From assembly GCA_009746045.1 (NCBI GenBank), contig RPFO01000041.1, positions 1,296,783 to 1,343,782 of the forward strand: a stretch of 47,000 nt of DNA. Reading direction: 5' to 3'. The notes under the pieces are model-generated. The model made no database searches, was not told where the DNA came from, and saw nothing but the letters and a program-made list of their open reading frames with translations. A program made the position numbers and the translations under genes. The DNA is from Mesostigma viride (Eukaryota > Streptophyta > Mesostigmatophyceae > Mesostigmatales > Mesostigmataceae). Each line of letters starts with the position of its first letter. The stretch's first letter is position 1. Shown here piece by piece: positions 19,294 to 26,753 of the stretch.

Positions 19294-22200
19294 TTAGACA
19301 GATAGACCGACTTGACAGTCAGCATTCATGAGCTTCCTCAGTACATTGTACTGGGCTGGGGCCTTGTGTGGCAGCTTTGTCAATGCATCAGCAGGGTTCT
19401 CCTCGCCAGGGATATGCTTCAAGTCAACCAAACTGGCCAACTCCTTCAGCAACAAATAATCCAGGTCCCGGCTCCTGGCCAGCTGCTTGTGAACAAACTG
19501 GACCATACCCATGCTGTCTGTTAGCAACAACGTCTCCATCTGCAAGGTCCAAGGGGTAACTGAAGCCAGCTCCAGCATTAACTCCTTTATGTACAGGCTG
19601 GACTGGATCCCCTCGCATATGGCCCTGCATTCTGCCACATCTGAACTGATACAGACCCTCTTCTGCAGTCTGCTGTACCAGCTGAACAAACTTGCCCTGC
19701 TCTGATAAAAAGCAAACAGAGCAGCAGATCTCCCCCTGACCTTGGTAACCTGGCGAGCATCCATGGAACTGTCAACAAAGATCTCCAAGGTGATAGGCTG
19801 GGCAAAGTCAATCCCAGACAAAATCAGATCAGGGGTACTCTCCACCAACCGGGCTATGACTCGAGGCTTCTCATCCTCAAGCACCTCATCAGGCATTCTG
19901 CTATGGACCATCAAAGACGGACCACAGATGCTGGCAAACCAGGCCCACATGCCTCTCAACTCAGGTCCTGCAGCCTGGGTGATCTTCTCTGGCAAGGCCT
20001 TCACAATGGTCTGTTTATAATCTCCTCCAGCCTGAAGCCTGATACTCCACTCCCCGTCCCTCCTGAACAGGGTAGCCTGCATTCCACAGAACACTACAGG
20101 CTTGTTGGGCTCCTGCCACAGCTCCTTGCCCAGTGAAAACTTGCCACTGATGACAGGAATAAACTTCTTCAGCCAGGTCGTGGGGGCTAGCAAATGCAGA
20201 TCATCTCCATGCAAACTAGCATACACTGGCAGACCCTCCCATTGGGCCAGCAGCAAACAGGGATCAACTGAAGACACTCTCAAGCCACACTCACTGATCA
20301 GAGCTTCCTGCAGCGTGAGTCTCCAGATGATTGGGCTCGACCTGAGTCCTTCCAGGCCCTTCAGAATAACCAGGAATTGTTGATGCAGCTCCAGCTTCCA
20401 GATGGCAGGCACCTCAACACAGTAAGGCTCATCCTGCTTCCACACCCTCCTGGCCACTTCTGGATCAGATTTTAAAAATGCCCTCTTGAAGTCCAGCAGC
20501 ACTGATGACATAGCTGCTCCCCTGTTCAGCAACCCCACGTAGAGACATAGCAAAATTCTCCATGTGTCGTGTAGCATCCCTGGCGTGTATAGCTCCTCTC
20601 CTGGCAGACTCCCCGTGCCGTGATACTCATTCAGGACAGGCCTGACATGGGGCACTGATACCTCATCCACAACCTTCCTCTTCAGCACAAATCTCAAAGC
20701 AAGCTTCCTTGATGCTGGGGGACGTCTGTCTGTTGGTGCAGCACACTCAAACTGCAACCACTCCTCCAATGCCTTGGAGAAGGCGAGCTTCCAAGCCTCA
20801 AACAAAGTAGGCGAGCTCATCTCTTGGACCAGCTGGTCATATGTCAAAGGAGAGTGTGCAGCAAGGCTCCTGTGAGTTATGCCAATACTGCTGGGGTGCA
20901 ACACAGCTGGAATCACCAAACTGGCCGCTGGGGGCACCTCCCCTTCATCCCATTTTACACCCTTGACCGGCTTGGCCCTGCACCTGACTGGAAATGTTGT
21001 CCTGAAATTTTCTAGGGGAATCATCCCCCAGCCATCTCTTCTCAGAGCTGTAGCTCTGATAGAAATCCCAGGATTGCCCAGAAAATTCTGACCCAAAATC
21101 ACAGGGCCATCATAGTCCTCTAGGACAAGGAAGGTCACATCCACACCCATGACAGGGGCAGTAACCTCTCCCAACACCCTTAGATGCGTCCTACCACTGA
21201 AATCAGACACCCAGGGGCAACTTGGTTCTCCGACCAGCAGTTCTCCTGTATGCTGAGGTCCCATGACAGAAACCTGTGCATTGGTATCTATCTCCATGGC
21301 AGCTACCTCAGGTTCATCCAACTGGACAAGCTTGGACACCTTAGGCTCCTTCTTGGCTCTTTGCAAAGCCTGTACAATATCTGATAGACGCACACCCCTA
21401 GGCCTGGTGTCGGGCCGTTCCGGAGGTGCAGCCTGTCCGCCTGCTTGCCCAACCACCGTATGTGAAGGTACCCCAGGGGCCGGGCCAGGGTCACCCTGAG
21501 GGCTCGATACAGCTGTAGCACCCTGATCAGGAAGCTCCACGTCACCCCCGCCTTGTACACCAGCGGGCACCTGGAAGAGGTCTCCTTGATTACCTCCCCG
21601 GGGACGGATCTTTGACCAGGACAGACGGTGCACTGCTTGGGAGCCATCAATGGCCACCCAGCACTTATGGCCAGCGGCTTCTACTCGGGTCACCACCCCA
21701 TCATGCCAGCTGCCACGTTTCCCTGGAAAGCTTGGTTCCTTCCACACAACAACCTGTTGTCCAACGTTAGGTTCTAGGACACTCCAGCCCTTGTCTTTCT
21801 GCCTCAGCTTGAGGAACTTGGCCTCTAGCTTCTCCTTCCATGCCTGCTCAGCATCAGCTGGCAGCATCCTGGTATGCAGCATAAGAGGATTGATGGCAAT
21901 GTCACCAAAGAACATGGGAGTCCTCAGGTTCAGCCTGTCCTCCACAGAACGTAGCCATGCAGATGTCACAATGGCAGATGACGTCCTTGGAATCCTCTCC
22001 ACCAGCAGCACAGTCTTGATCTCTTGGATGGCTCTCTCCACCACCCCTTGCTGGCCGTGGCTCTCCCTGGGTGTAATCAGCAACTCTGGAAACTCTGGCA
22101 GGTTCTCACAGCACTCAAACTGAATGTCACACTGCAACAACTCCAACCCAGGGTACCTGCTCCTTGTCAACTTCAGAGCAGCAATCAATGTAGGCTTCTC

Positions 22201-22839
22201 CATGTCAGGCAGGATCTCTAGGGTCTTGTACTTGGTATATCTGTCCACTGCCACCAGCAGCTTCAAACCCCTGATTCTCTGAATATCTACCTGCACATGG
22301 CCTGGCTGCAAAATAGGAGTCCTGGCATGAGACTGCTTGGGCTTTCTAGCAACTAGCCTGCACTTGCAAGCTTGAGCAACCTGTTGGCAGATGGAGTACA
22401 ACTCACTTCCTCCCAGCCGTCTAGCAACTTGCAAAGACTGAGCTGCATGGCCAAACATGGTATGCAACCTTGAGGCAATGTCATACAAGAGAGAAAACCT
22501 TTTATTGTCATTATTAGCACTCAAGGTATGTACAGATCCCTTATGTACAGGAGGCACCAGGGTCGTGCCTGTCAGACTGTCTCCAGCCCTATCCTCATCC
22601 TGACCATCCTGTGCCAGTCCTGCACGGTCAGAATGCTTCTGAGATCCACCTGGGTCCACATCACCAGGTCCTACCTCAGGCTCAGCACCGCCATGGCGGG
22701 CACGTTGGCGAGTAACCACTGCAGCTACAGCTGGCATACTCTCTGTGGTAACCAAGCTTGCCCCATCGTGTCCAATAGGCTCTTTCACTAGAGCATGGGG
22801 CTGCCCCTCACTGCTGTCACTAGCAGCTTCATTACACAC
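19294..22839 (-). CDS. pol: Pol polyprotein of element A: integrase, protease-like, RT, RNase H
   Basis: 1181 residues, uninterrupted. Seen in order: HTMFGH and a C-x-C (126-160, variant of the HHCC zinc finger); integrase D185, D238, E268 with only 29 residues between the last two; an SH3-like integrase C-terminus with GSWHDGVVTRV (356-412); MEIDTNAQVSV (515-525) and VILGQNFL (580-587), a retropepsin pattern with N instead of G in the DTG triplet. Then RT with LLDFKRAFL (781-789), GLEGLRSSPIIW (828-839) and SLHGDD (875-880, replacing copia YVDD). Last, copia-type RNase H with D1023, E1070, D1108 and NPADALTKL (1148-1156). Canonical copia order is protease-integrase-RT-RNase H. The frame begins with GTG at the F1 junction: before F1 inserted it was continuous with gag across one UGA, so no independent start is expected. 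Confidence 0.9.
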   Translation of the reverse strand: MCNEAASDSSEGQPHALVKEPIGHDGASLVTTESMPAVAAVVTRQRARHGGAEPEVGPGDVDPGGSQKHSDRAGLAQDGQDEDRAGDSLTGTTLVPPVHKGSVHTLSANNDNKRFSLLYDIASRLHTMFGHAAQSLQVARRLGGSELYSICQQVAQACKCRLVARKPKQSHARTPILQPGHVQVDIQRIRGLKLLVAVDRYTKYKTLEILPDMEKPTLIAALKLTRSRYPGLELLQCDIQFECCENLPEFPELLITPRESHGQQGVVERAIQEIKTVLLVERIPRTSSAIVTSAWLRSVEDRLNLRTPMFFGDIAINPLMLHTRMLPADAEQAWKEKLEAKFLKLRQKDKGWSVLEPNVGQQVVVWKEPSFPGKRGSWHDGVVTRVEAAGHKCWVAIDGSQAVHRLSWSKIRPRGGNQGDLFQVPAGVQGGGDVELPDQGATAVSSPQGDPGPAPGVPSHTVVGQAGGQAAPPERPDTRPRGVRLSDIVQALQRAKKEPKVSKLVQLDEPEVAAMEIDTNAQVSVMGPQHTGELLVGEPSCPWVSDFSGRTHLRVLGEVTAPVMGVDVTFLVLEDYDGPVILGQNFLGNPGISIRATALRRDGWGMIPLENFRTTFPVRCRAKPVKGVKWDEGEVPPAASLVIPAVLHPSSIGITHRSLAAHSPLTYDQLVQEMSSPTLFEAWKLAFSKALEEWLQFECAAPTDRRPPASRKLALRFVLKRKVVDEVSVPHVRPVLNEYHGTGSLPGEELYTPGMLHDTWRILLCLYVGLLNRGAAMSSVLLDFKRAFLKSDPEVARRVWKQDEPYCVEVPAIWKLELHQQFLVILKGLEGLRSSPIIWRLTLQEALISECGLRVSSVDPCLLLAQWEGLPVYASLHGDDLHLLAPTTWLKKFIPVISGKFSLGKELWQEPNKPVVFCGMQATLFRRDGEWSIRLQAGGDYKQTIVKALPEKITQAAGPELRGMWAWFASICGPSLMVHSRMPDEVLEDEKPRVIARLVESTPDLILSGIDFAQPITLEIFVDSSMDARQVTKVRGRSAALFAFYQSRASLFSWYSRLQKRVCISSDVAECRAICEGIQSSLYIKELMLELASVTPWTLQMETLLLTDSMGMVQFVHKQLARSRDLDYLLLKELASLVDLKHIPGEENPADALTKLPHKAPAQYNVLRKLMNADCQVGLSV

Positions 22840-23045
22840 AGTTACGTTAAATAGTGCCGGAACCTTTTGCCGCCTGAGGCAAATCGGTCCGTAACACTAT
22901 TTTGCCCGGAATAACCACTTCCGAGCACCCAAGTTAATTCGGCCGAATTAACTTGGGTGCTCGGAAGTGGTTATTCCGGGCAAAATAGTGTTACGGACCG
23001 ATTTGCCTCAGGCGGCAAAAGGTTCCGGCACTATTTAACGTAACT
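22840..23045. repeat. F1 left terminal repeat, perfect 206-bp palindrome
   Basis: The two arms (22840-22942 and 22943-23045) are exact reverse complements, centred on TTCGGCCGAA. Transcribed either way it would form a 103-bp hairpin. Confidence 0.97.
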
Positions 23046-23130
23046 AAAACCTGGCCTCGTGGAGGGGGGACGAAGAGCCCGAGACATCCGCCTAGGCCGC
23101 TGAGCACGCACCACTAAATGCGCCGGAGCT

Positions 23131-23218
23131 GCCTCAGTGAGGATTCGAACCCCTGACCTCCAAGGTGCACAGGTTTTAGTTACGTTAAATAATGCCGGAA
23201 CCTTTTGCCGCCTGAGGC
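23131..23218 (-). tRNA. Class II tRNA-like sequence spanning F1's internal/terminal-repeat border
   Basis: On the minus strand an 88-nt unit starts inside the palindrome and ends in the internal segment. Acceptor arms GCCTCAG (23212-23218) and CTGAGGC (23131-23137) pair over all seven bases. The D-arm region GCGGCAAAAGGTTCCGGCA resembles the Leu/Ser A-box arm. GCAC/GTGC can form an anticodon stem with a 21-nt loop, as if an intron were present. ACCT-TGG-AGGT makes a long variable arm. The T arm holds a perfect B box, GGTTCGAATCC (23141-23151). It is more likely a Pol III promoter/tRNA-derived part of the mobile element than a working tRNA. I cannot assign an anticodon. Confidence 0.6.
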
Positions 23219-23383
23219 AAATCGGTCCGTAACACTATTTTGCCCGGAATAACCACTTCCGAGCACCCAAGTTAATTCGGCCGAATTAACTTGGGTGCTC
23301 GGAAGTGGTTATTCCGGGCAAAATAGTGTTACGGACCGATTTGCCTCAGGCGGCAAAAGGTTCCGGCACTATTTAACGTAACT
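23178..23383. repeat. F1 right terminal repeat, 206-bp palindrome with one mismatch
   Basis: A direct copy of 22840-23045 with a single A for G change in the left arm (aataatgcc versus aatagtgcc), giving one mismatch in an otherwise perfect hairpin. Confidence 0.97.
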
Positions 23384-23430
23384 CACACCCCTGGGGGCAC
23401 CCTCCAGGGTTCAGGGATGTGTGCAGGCTC

Positions 23431-23436
23431 AAGTCA
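23431..23436 (-). promoter_or_regulatory. Gag/pol stop codon in readthrough-type context (UGA CUU), element A
   Basis: Gag ends at TGA 23436-23434, followed by CTT. With F1 taken out, the same frame continues through GAG CCT GCA... into pol with no further stop. C has TGA CTA, D TGA CTG and B TGA CTA at the same position. UGA-CUA is an established leaky context in alphaviruses and some cellular genes. Confidence 0.7.
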
Positions 23437-24621
23437 ATGATCAGCAGCCTTGCCCTTGCCCTTGTCCTGGGATGGACCAGCCTTGTCCTTGCTGCCACCC
23501 TGAGCTGGCTTGCTCTGACCTTCCTGCCTCAGGTACGAGGGACACTCATTCCTGAAGTGACCCTTCCCCTGGCAGAAATAACATTCCACCTGACTGATGT
23601 CCCGTGAGGTCCCACTGCTGGGCCCAGCCTTGGGAGGACCACCCACCCTCTTGAAGTCAAACTGGGACTGTGGATGTCCCGACTTCGGCGGGGTCCCCCG
23701 TCCAGCCCTTCTGTCACGCCCCCTCCTGGACCTTCCTCGACCCCTTGAAGAGGTCTCAGGCCCTCTCGAGGGCGCTGGGCCCCCGTGGCCCGATCCCCTC
23801 ATGGACTTAACCGTGGGTTCAGCGGCCTCCTCATCACCCTGACGAGGGCGCTTACCACCCACGTACTTGCCGCTGAAACACTCATACAACTGGTCCGTCA
23901 TGGCTGCCCAGCCATGGACCTGTCGCATGTGGATGGTCACATTATCCATGGTGACCGGATCCAGCTGCAGCGACTTGAGAAAGTCGCCCATGGCCATCCG
24001 ATCTGCGACGAAGAAGCCCTTGGCCATGGCGTCCTCCCTCAGCTTGACGAAGTCTTCAAAGGCGTGGACCACTAGCTGCCCCTTGATGGGCTTGTAGTCC
24101 AGGTATTCTTGCTTCAGGTGGGACCCATCTATGGTCCTCTTGTCACTCAGGAACGACCTGAGTCGCGTCATAAACGCCGTCCAGGTGTCCCCCGCCGCGT
24201 GTCGCTCCCGAACAAACTTGAACAGCCGCCTCGCCGACTGCCTTATGTAGGCACTAGACGCCAGGATGCGAAGCTTGTCACCGTTGTATATCTCCGTGTA
24301 CAAGTTCATGTCCTCTAACATCCTCTCAGCATCCCGGGGCTGCCAATTGTCCTTGATGGACTGAAACTGGCCTAGCACCGCGTACCCCTCAGCAACGGTT
24401 GGTCGCTTAGGCGCCGCTTGATCTGCGGCTGGCGCGTGCTGACCGCCCTGCGATCCTTGGCTCTGATTATCTGGCACCTCAGCCTGGTCTCCCAGCGCCT
24501 GGCCGTCCCCGCGTCCATCGAGTCCACCGCGTCCATCTCGTCCATCTCGTCCATCCAGCCCAGCGCCGCGCCGCGCGTAGCCCAGAAAGCCCGCTTGTTG
24601 GTTGATAGCTCCATCCTCCAT
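23434..24621 (-). CDS. gag: Gag of element A with CCHC zinc knuckle
   Basis: 395 residues from ATG 24621. The N-terminus is G/D-rich with repeated DGRDGRGG-like units. The middle is a helical capsid-like region (about 90-265) with the motif GFFVADRMAMGDFL, matched in B (GFLVTDRALADYFL) and D (GFNVADNIALTNWL). An arginine/glycine-rich linker follows. One zinc knuckle, CYFCQGKGHFRNEC (C-x2-C-x4-H-x4-C), lies at about residues 344-357, with a lysine-rich tail. It packages the element RNA and forms virus-like particles in this class. Gag lies 102 bp downstream of ORF1 and ends in the UGA discussed separately. Intact. Confidence 0.9.
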   Translation of the reverse strand: MEDGAINQQAGFLGYARRGAGLDGRDGRDGRGGLDGRGDGQALGDQAEVPDNQSQGSQGGQHAPAADQAAPKRPTVAEGYAVLGQFQSIKDNWQPRDAERMLEDMNLYTEIYNGDKLRILASSAYIRQSARRLFKFVRERHAAGDTWTAFMTRLRSFLSDKRTIDGSHLKQEYLDYKPIKGQLVVHAFEDFVKLREDAMAKGFFVADRMAMGDFLKSLQLDPVTMDNVTIHMRQVHGWAAMTDQLYECFSGKYVGGKRPRQGDEEAAEPTVKSMRGSGHGGPAPSRGPETSSRGRGRSRRGRDRRAGRGTPPKSGHPQSQFDFKRVGGPPKAGPSSGTSRDISQVECYFCQGKGHFRNECPSYLRQEGQSKPAQGGSKDKAGPSQDKGKGKAADH

Positions 24622-24723
24622 GATGGCCTCTGTTCAGATCTGCTACAGCCAGCCAAGTGGCCAAGCAGCAATTAAAGCAATATAAGCTACTGAACAAGAA
24701 AGGAAAGTGCCAAGTGTTACCAC

Positions 24724-25644
24724 TCAGGCAAGACCACCACGGCTGGCCCCAGGCGCGTCCTGGTTCTCCTTGTCGCTGTCGTCGTCGCTGTCGCTCACCA
24801 CAATCAGCTCTGGTACCCTGCTACCTGCTGCGCCGTCGCCGACCCGCTGTCGGCCCGCGATGACTGAATCGTCACCGTTGGTAAAGTAGACAGGTGACAA
24901 CCCGTCGTGGGTCCTTCGCGGATTGTACGTTGGCACCTCGTGGTCGCCAAGTGTCTCGTCGCCTAGCCCAGCGACACCCCCTGCTCCTACCTCAAGGTCT
25001 CTATCGTACCCAAGAGGTGCAAACTCCTCCCAACGCGTCACACGAACGCGAAGGGGCGGGGGCAGCTCCTGAAAAGGAACTCTTACTCGCTCCGGAAACC
25101 TGCCGACTCTTGTCGCGCGCTGTCCTCCGGTGATGGCTTCCGCTGTCGCCCCGACCTCTGCAAGCCGCCTGTAGTGCTCCGCTCCGCGTCGTTCACGCCT
25201 AACTGGCCCCGCTGCAACACCCTCGTCGCCGATGCCGCCTGCGAAAGCACGTGGTACTCCCGCGCCCGCTACTGTCGGTACAAACTCGTGTCGCCCTGTG
25301 CCAGCTGCTTCCGCAACCTCGCCTCGCCTTGCCGCCAACTCCGTCCGCACTCGCTCAGCTACTGCTGTAATCACCGCCTGGATGCCGATCAACCCGTGAA
25401 GCTCCTGCTCAAGGTCGTCGATGCTCCGGTGCTCCGGAATGACGATGGTTTGTACGTGTCGCAGAATTCGCTCCCAATCTTCGACCTGGTCGTCGACGAA
25501 TTGCACGAAGCTGCGATTAACAGGCGGACGATCTGCAAGCAATAAAGATAGATCCCGAACGACACGGCGTAATTCAGGAGAAATCAAACCCCCAGCAGAC
25601 TGCCGAAACCGGAAATCCTGCTGCCGTTGTTCTTCCTGCACCAT
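24724..25644 (-). CDS. ORF1 of element A, upstream of gag, unknown function
   Basis: 306 residues from ATG 25644, 93 bp after the 5' LTR. No family recognised. The N-terminal third (30-130) is rich in Leu, Arg and Glu heptad-like spacing and is predicted helical, perhaps coiled-coil. The middle is Ala/Gly/Arg-rich. The end (about 278-292) is an acidic Ser/Asp run (VVSDSDDDSDKEN). B and D carry an ORF in the same place, of 236 residues in D. Sequence similarity between them is too weak to claim by eye. Canonical copia elements have nothing before gag. Confidence 0.75.
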   Translation of the reverse strand: MVQEEQRQQDFRFRQSAGGLISPELRRVVRDLSLLLADRPPVNRSFVQFVDDQVEDWERILRHVQTIVIPEHRSIDDLEQELHGLIGIQAVITAVAERVRTELAARRGEVAEAAGTGRHEFVPTVAGAGVPRAFAGGIGDEGVAAGPVRRERRGAEHYRRLAEVGATAEAITGGQRATRVGRFPERVRVPFQELPPPLRVRVTRWEEFAPLGYDRDLEVGAGGVAGLGDETLGDHEVPTYNPRRTHDGLSPVYFTNGDDSVIAGRQRVGDGAAGSRVPELIVVSDSDDDSDKENQDAPGASRGGLA

Positions 25645-25737
25645 TCACCACCGGACGAGCTCCTCTCGTCGTCAACGCTGCACACCGCAACCGGCAACGA
25701 CCCTCCTGGCCGTTCCGCTGAGACTGATTGTAATTTG

Positions 25738-26437
25738 AGTTAAACGTTCTTCGCACACGCAATGTGAAGGATATGGTTGCAATGCAGCAATGTGTGAATA
25801 TGGTTGGAAACGGAGCTTTGTTAAAATCGGATAATGTTTACAGCGCTCACACACTTGAGGCTTGTACACGCGCTTGCCAAGTCAAGGCACAACACGTGAG
25901 GCGGGCTCGCAAGAGAGATGCCCATTTGGCACTGGCCTATTGTTTATATACTTGTGCACTGTGCTTGCTAGTCCTGAGCAGCCTAGGAGGCCTGCTCAGT
26001 AATAACACCCCCGGTACAGTATTCACTACCTGTACAGCGCCCAACCCCTATACAGTAGGTCTGCCATACAGGCACAGTGACCACAGAGCACAGTCCACAG
26101 TGACTATTGCATCTGCACCTAGAAGTCCAGGACTAAGCCTGCGGTACCAACAGACCACAGGTTAAGGTTCCTATTTCCTGCGTACGACGTATCAATCCAA
26201 TACCGTCGTAGGTACAGCACCTAATTCCTGTCAGCCCAGGAATTACTGTCGACCCCATATGTCGTCGGCAAATATTCACGTCCGACTTAGAAGAACAGCC
26301 GGCTCGCGCTCGCGCGCGACCGGGAAGTCGGAACGCCATAACTTTCTTGATACTTGTCGGAATGAACTCGTTCCGGTGCCGCTGGAATCGCAGAGATATG
26401 CCGAATCAGGATCACGCCAATGCGCTTGGCGTTAACT
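25738..26437 (-). repeat. 5' LTR of element A
   Basis: 700 bp partner of 17847-18546. On the minus strand the internal region begins CAAATTACAATCAG immediately after the LTR, again without a TGG primer-binding start. Confidence 0.95.
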
Positions 26438-26442
26438 GGTCT

Positions 26443-26700
26443 CGCAACGATCGGCGAGGTGGTGGTAGCAGGTGGGTCAGGAACCTTCAGTGGTATCGCC
26501 GTGGCAGTGCGGCCAGGCTGCCGGCAGAGCAGACAGCAGCCGGGAGGCCGGTGAGCCGTGTGCTAGGTCCTTACAACGCGGAGGAGGTCCGCTCAGTTCC
26601 ACGAGTGGGGACACCGGTGGCACGCACTGCGCAGGAGCGTGAAGAGGAGGCAGCACCTGGAGAGCAGCCAGCGGCTTCTTCAGGCAGCACCAGCGCTTGA
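26443..26700 (+). pseudogene. ORF1 of element B, C-terminal part after the A insertion
   Basis: Continues the ORF interrupted at 17846. It is arginine- and glutamate-rich with no recognised domain, and ends at a stop at 26698-26700, 53 bp before B's gag ATG. In the direct join the upstream frame carries a stop (17814), so the gene was already damaged or has further indels. Confidence 0.5.
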
Positions 26701-26753
26701 ACCTGTTCTTCCTTGTCTATCGCCTGTTTTGTTTTGCCATCCCACTGTATATA

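Larger units (their letters stand above)
22840..23383 (-). mobile_element. F1: 544-bp element with palindromic terminal repeats and a tRNA-like core
   Basis: It is bounded by the target duplication CACAC (22835-22839 and 23384-23388). Structure: palindrome 22840-23045, 132-bp internal segment 23046-23177, palindrome 23178-23383. Both terminal repeats are 206 bp, direct copies of each other, and begin AGTTACG and end CGTAACT. The left one is a perfect palindrome (103-bp arms); the right has one mismatch. Internal borders are inverted (AAAACCTG...CAGGTTTT). There is no open frame of note. End sequence and TSD length match elements A and B, so mobilisation by such an integrase is likely (inference). 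Removing F1 plus one TSD copy puts gag and pol of A back in one frame. Confidence 0.93.
17847..26437 (-). mobile_element. LTR retrotransposon A (copia-like, minus strand), interrupted by F1
   Basis: Two 700-bp LTRs differ at two positions. The 5-bp target duplication GGTCT is at 17842-17846 and 26438-26442. LTR ends are AGTTAA...TTAACT. Reading on the minus strand: 5' LTR (25738-26437), ORF1, gag, UGA, pol, 3' UTR, polypurine tract, 3' LTR (17847-18546). All three proteins are full-length open frames. The only lesion is F1 inserted between gag and pol. Near-identical LTRs mean a recent insertion. It sits inside B's ORF1. Confidence 0.95.

Noticed and set aside
22840-23045. CRISPR-like or phage attachment palindrome
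   Set aside because: Eukaryotic context, only two units separated by a tRNA-like core, exact 5-bp target duplication: a mobile element explains it.
23131-23218. A functional host tRNA gene
   Set aside because: It overlaps the terminal repeat of a mobile element and has a large anticodon loop with no assignable anticodon; kept as tRNA-like only.
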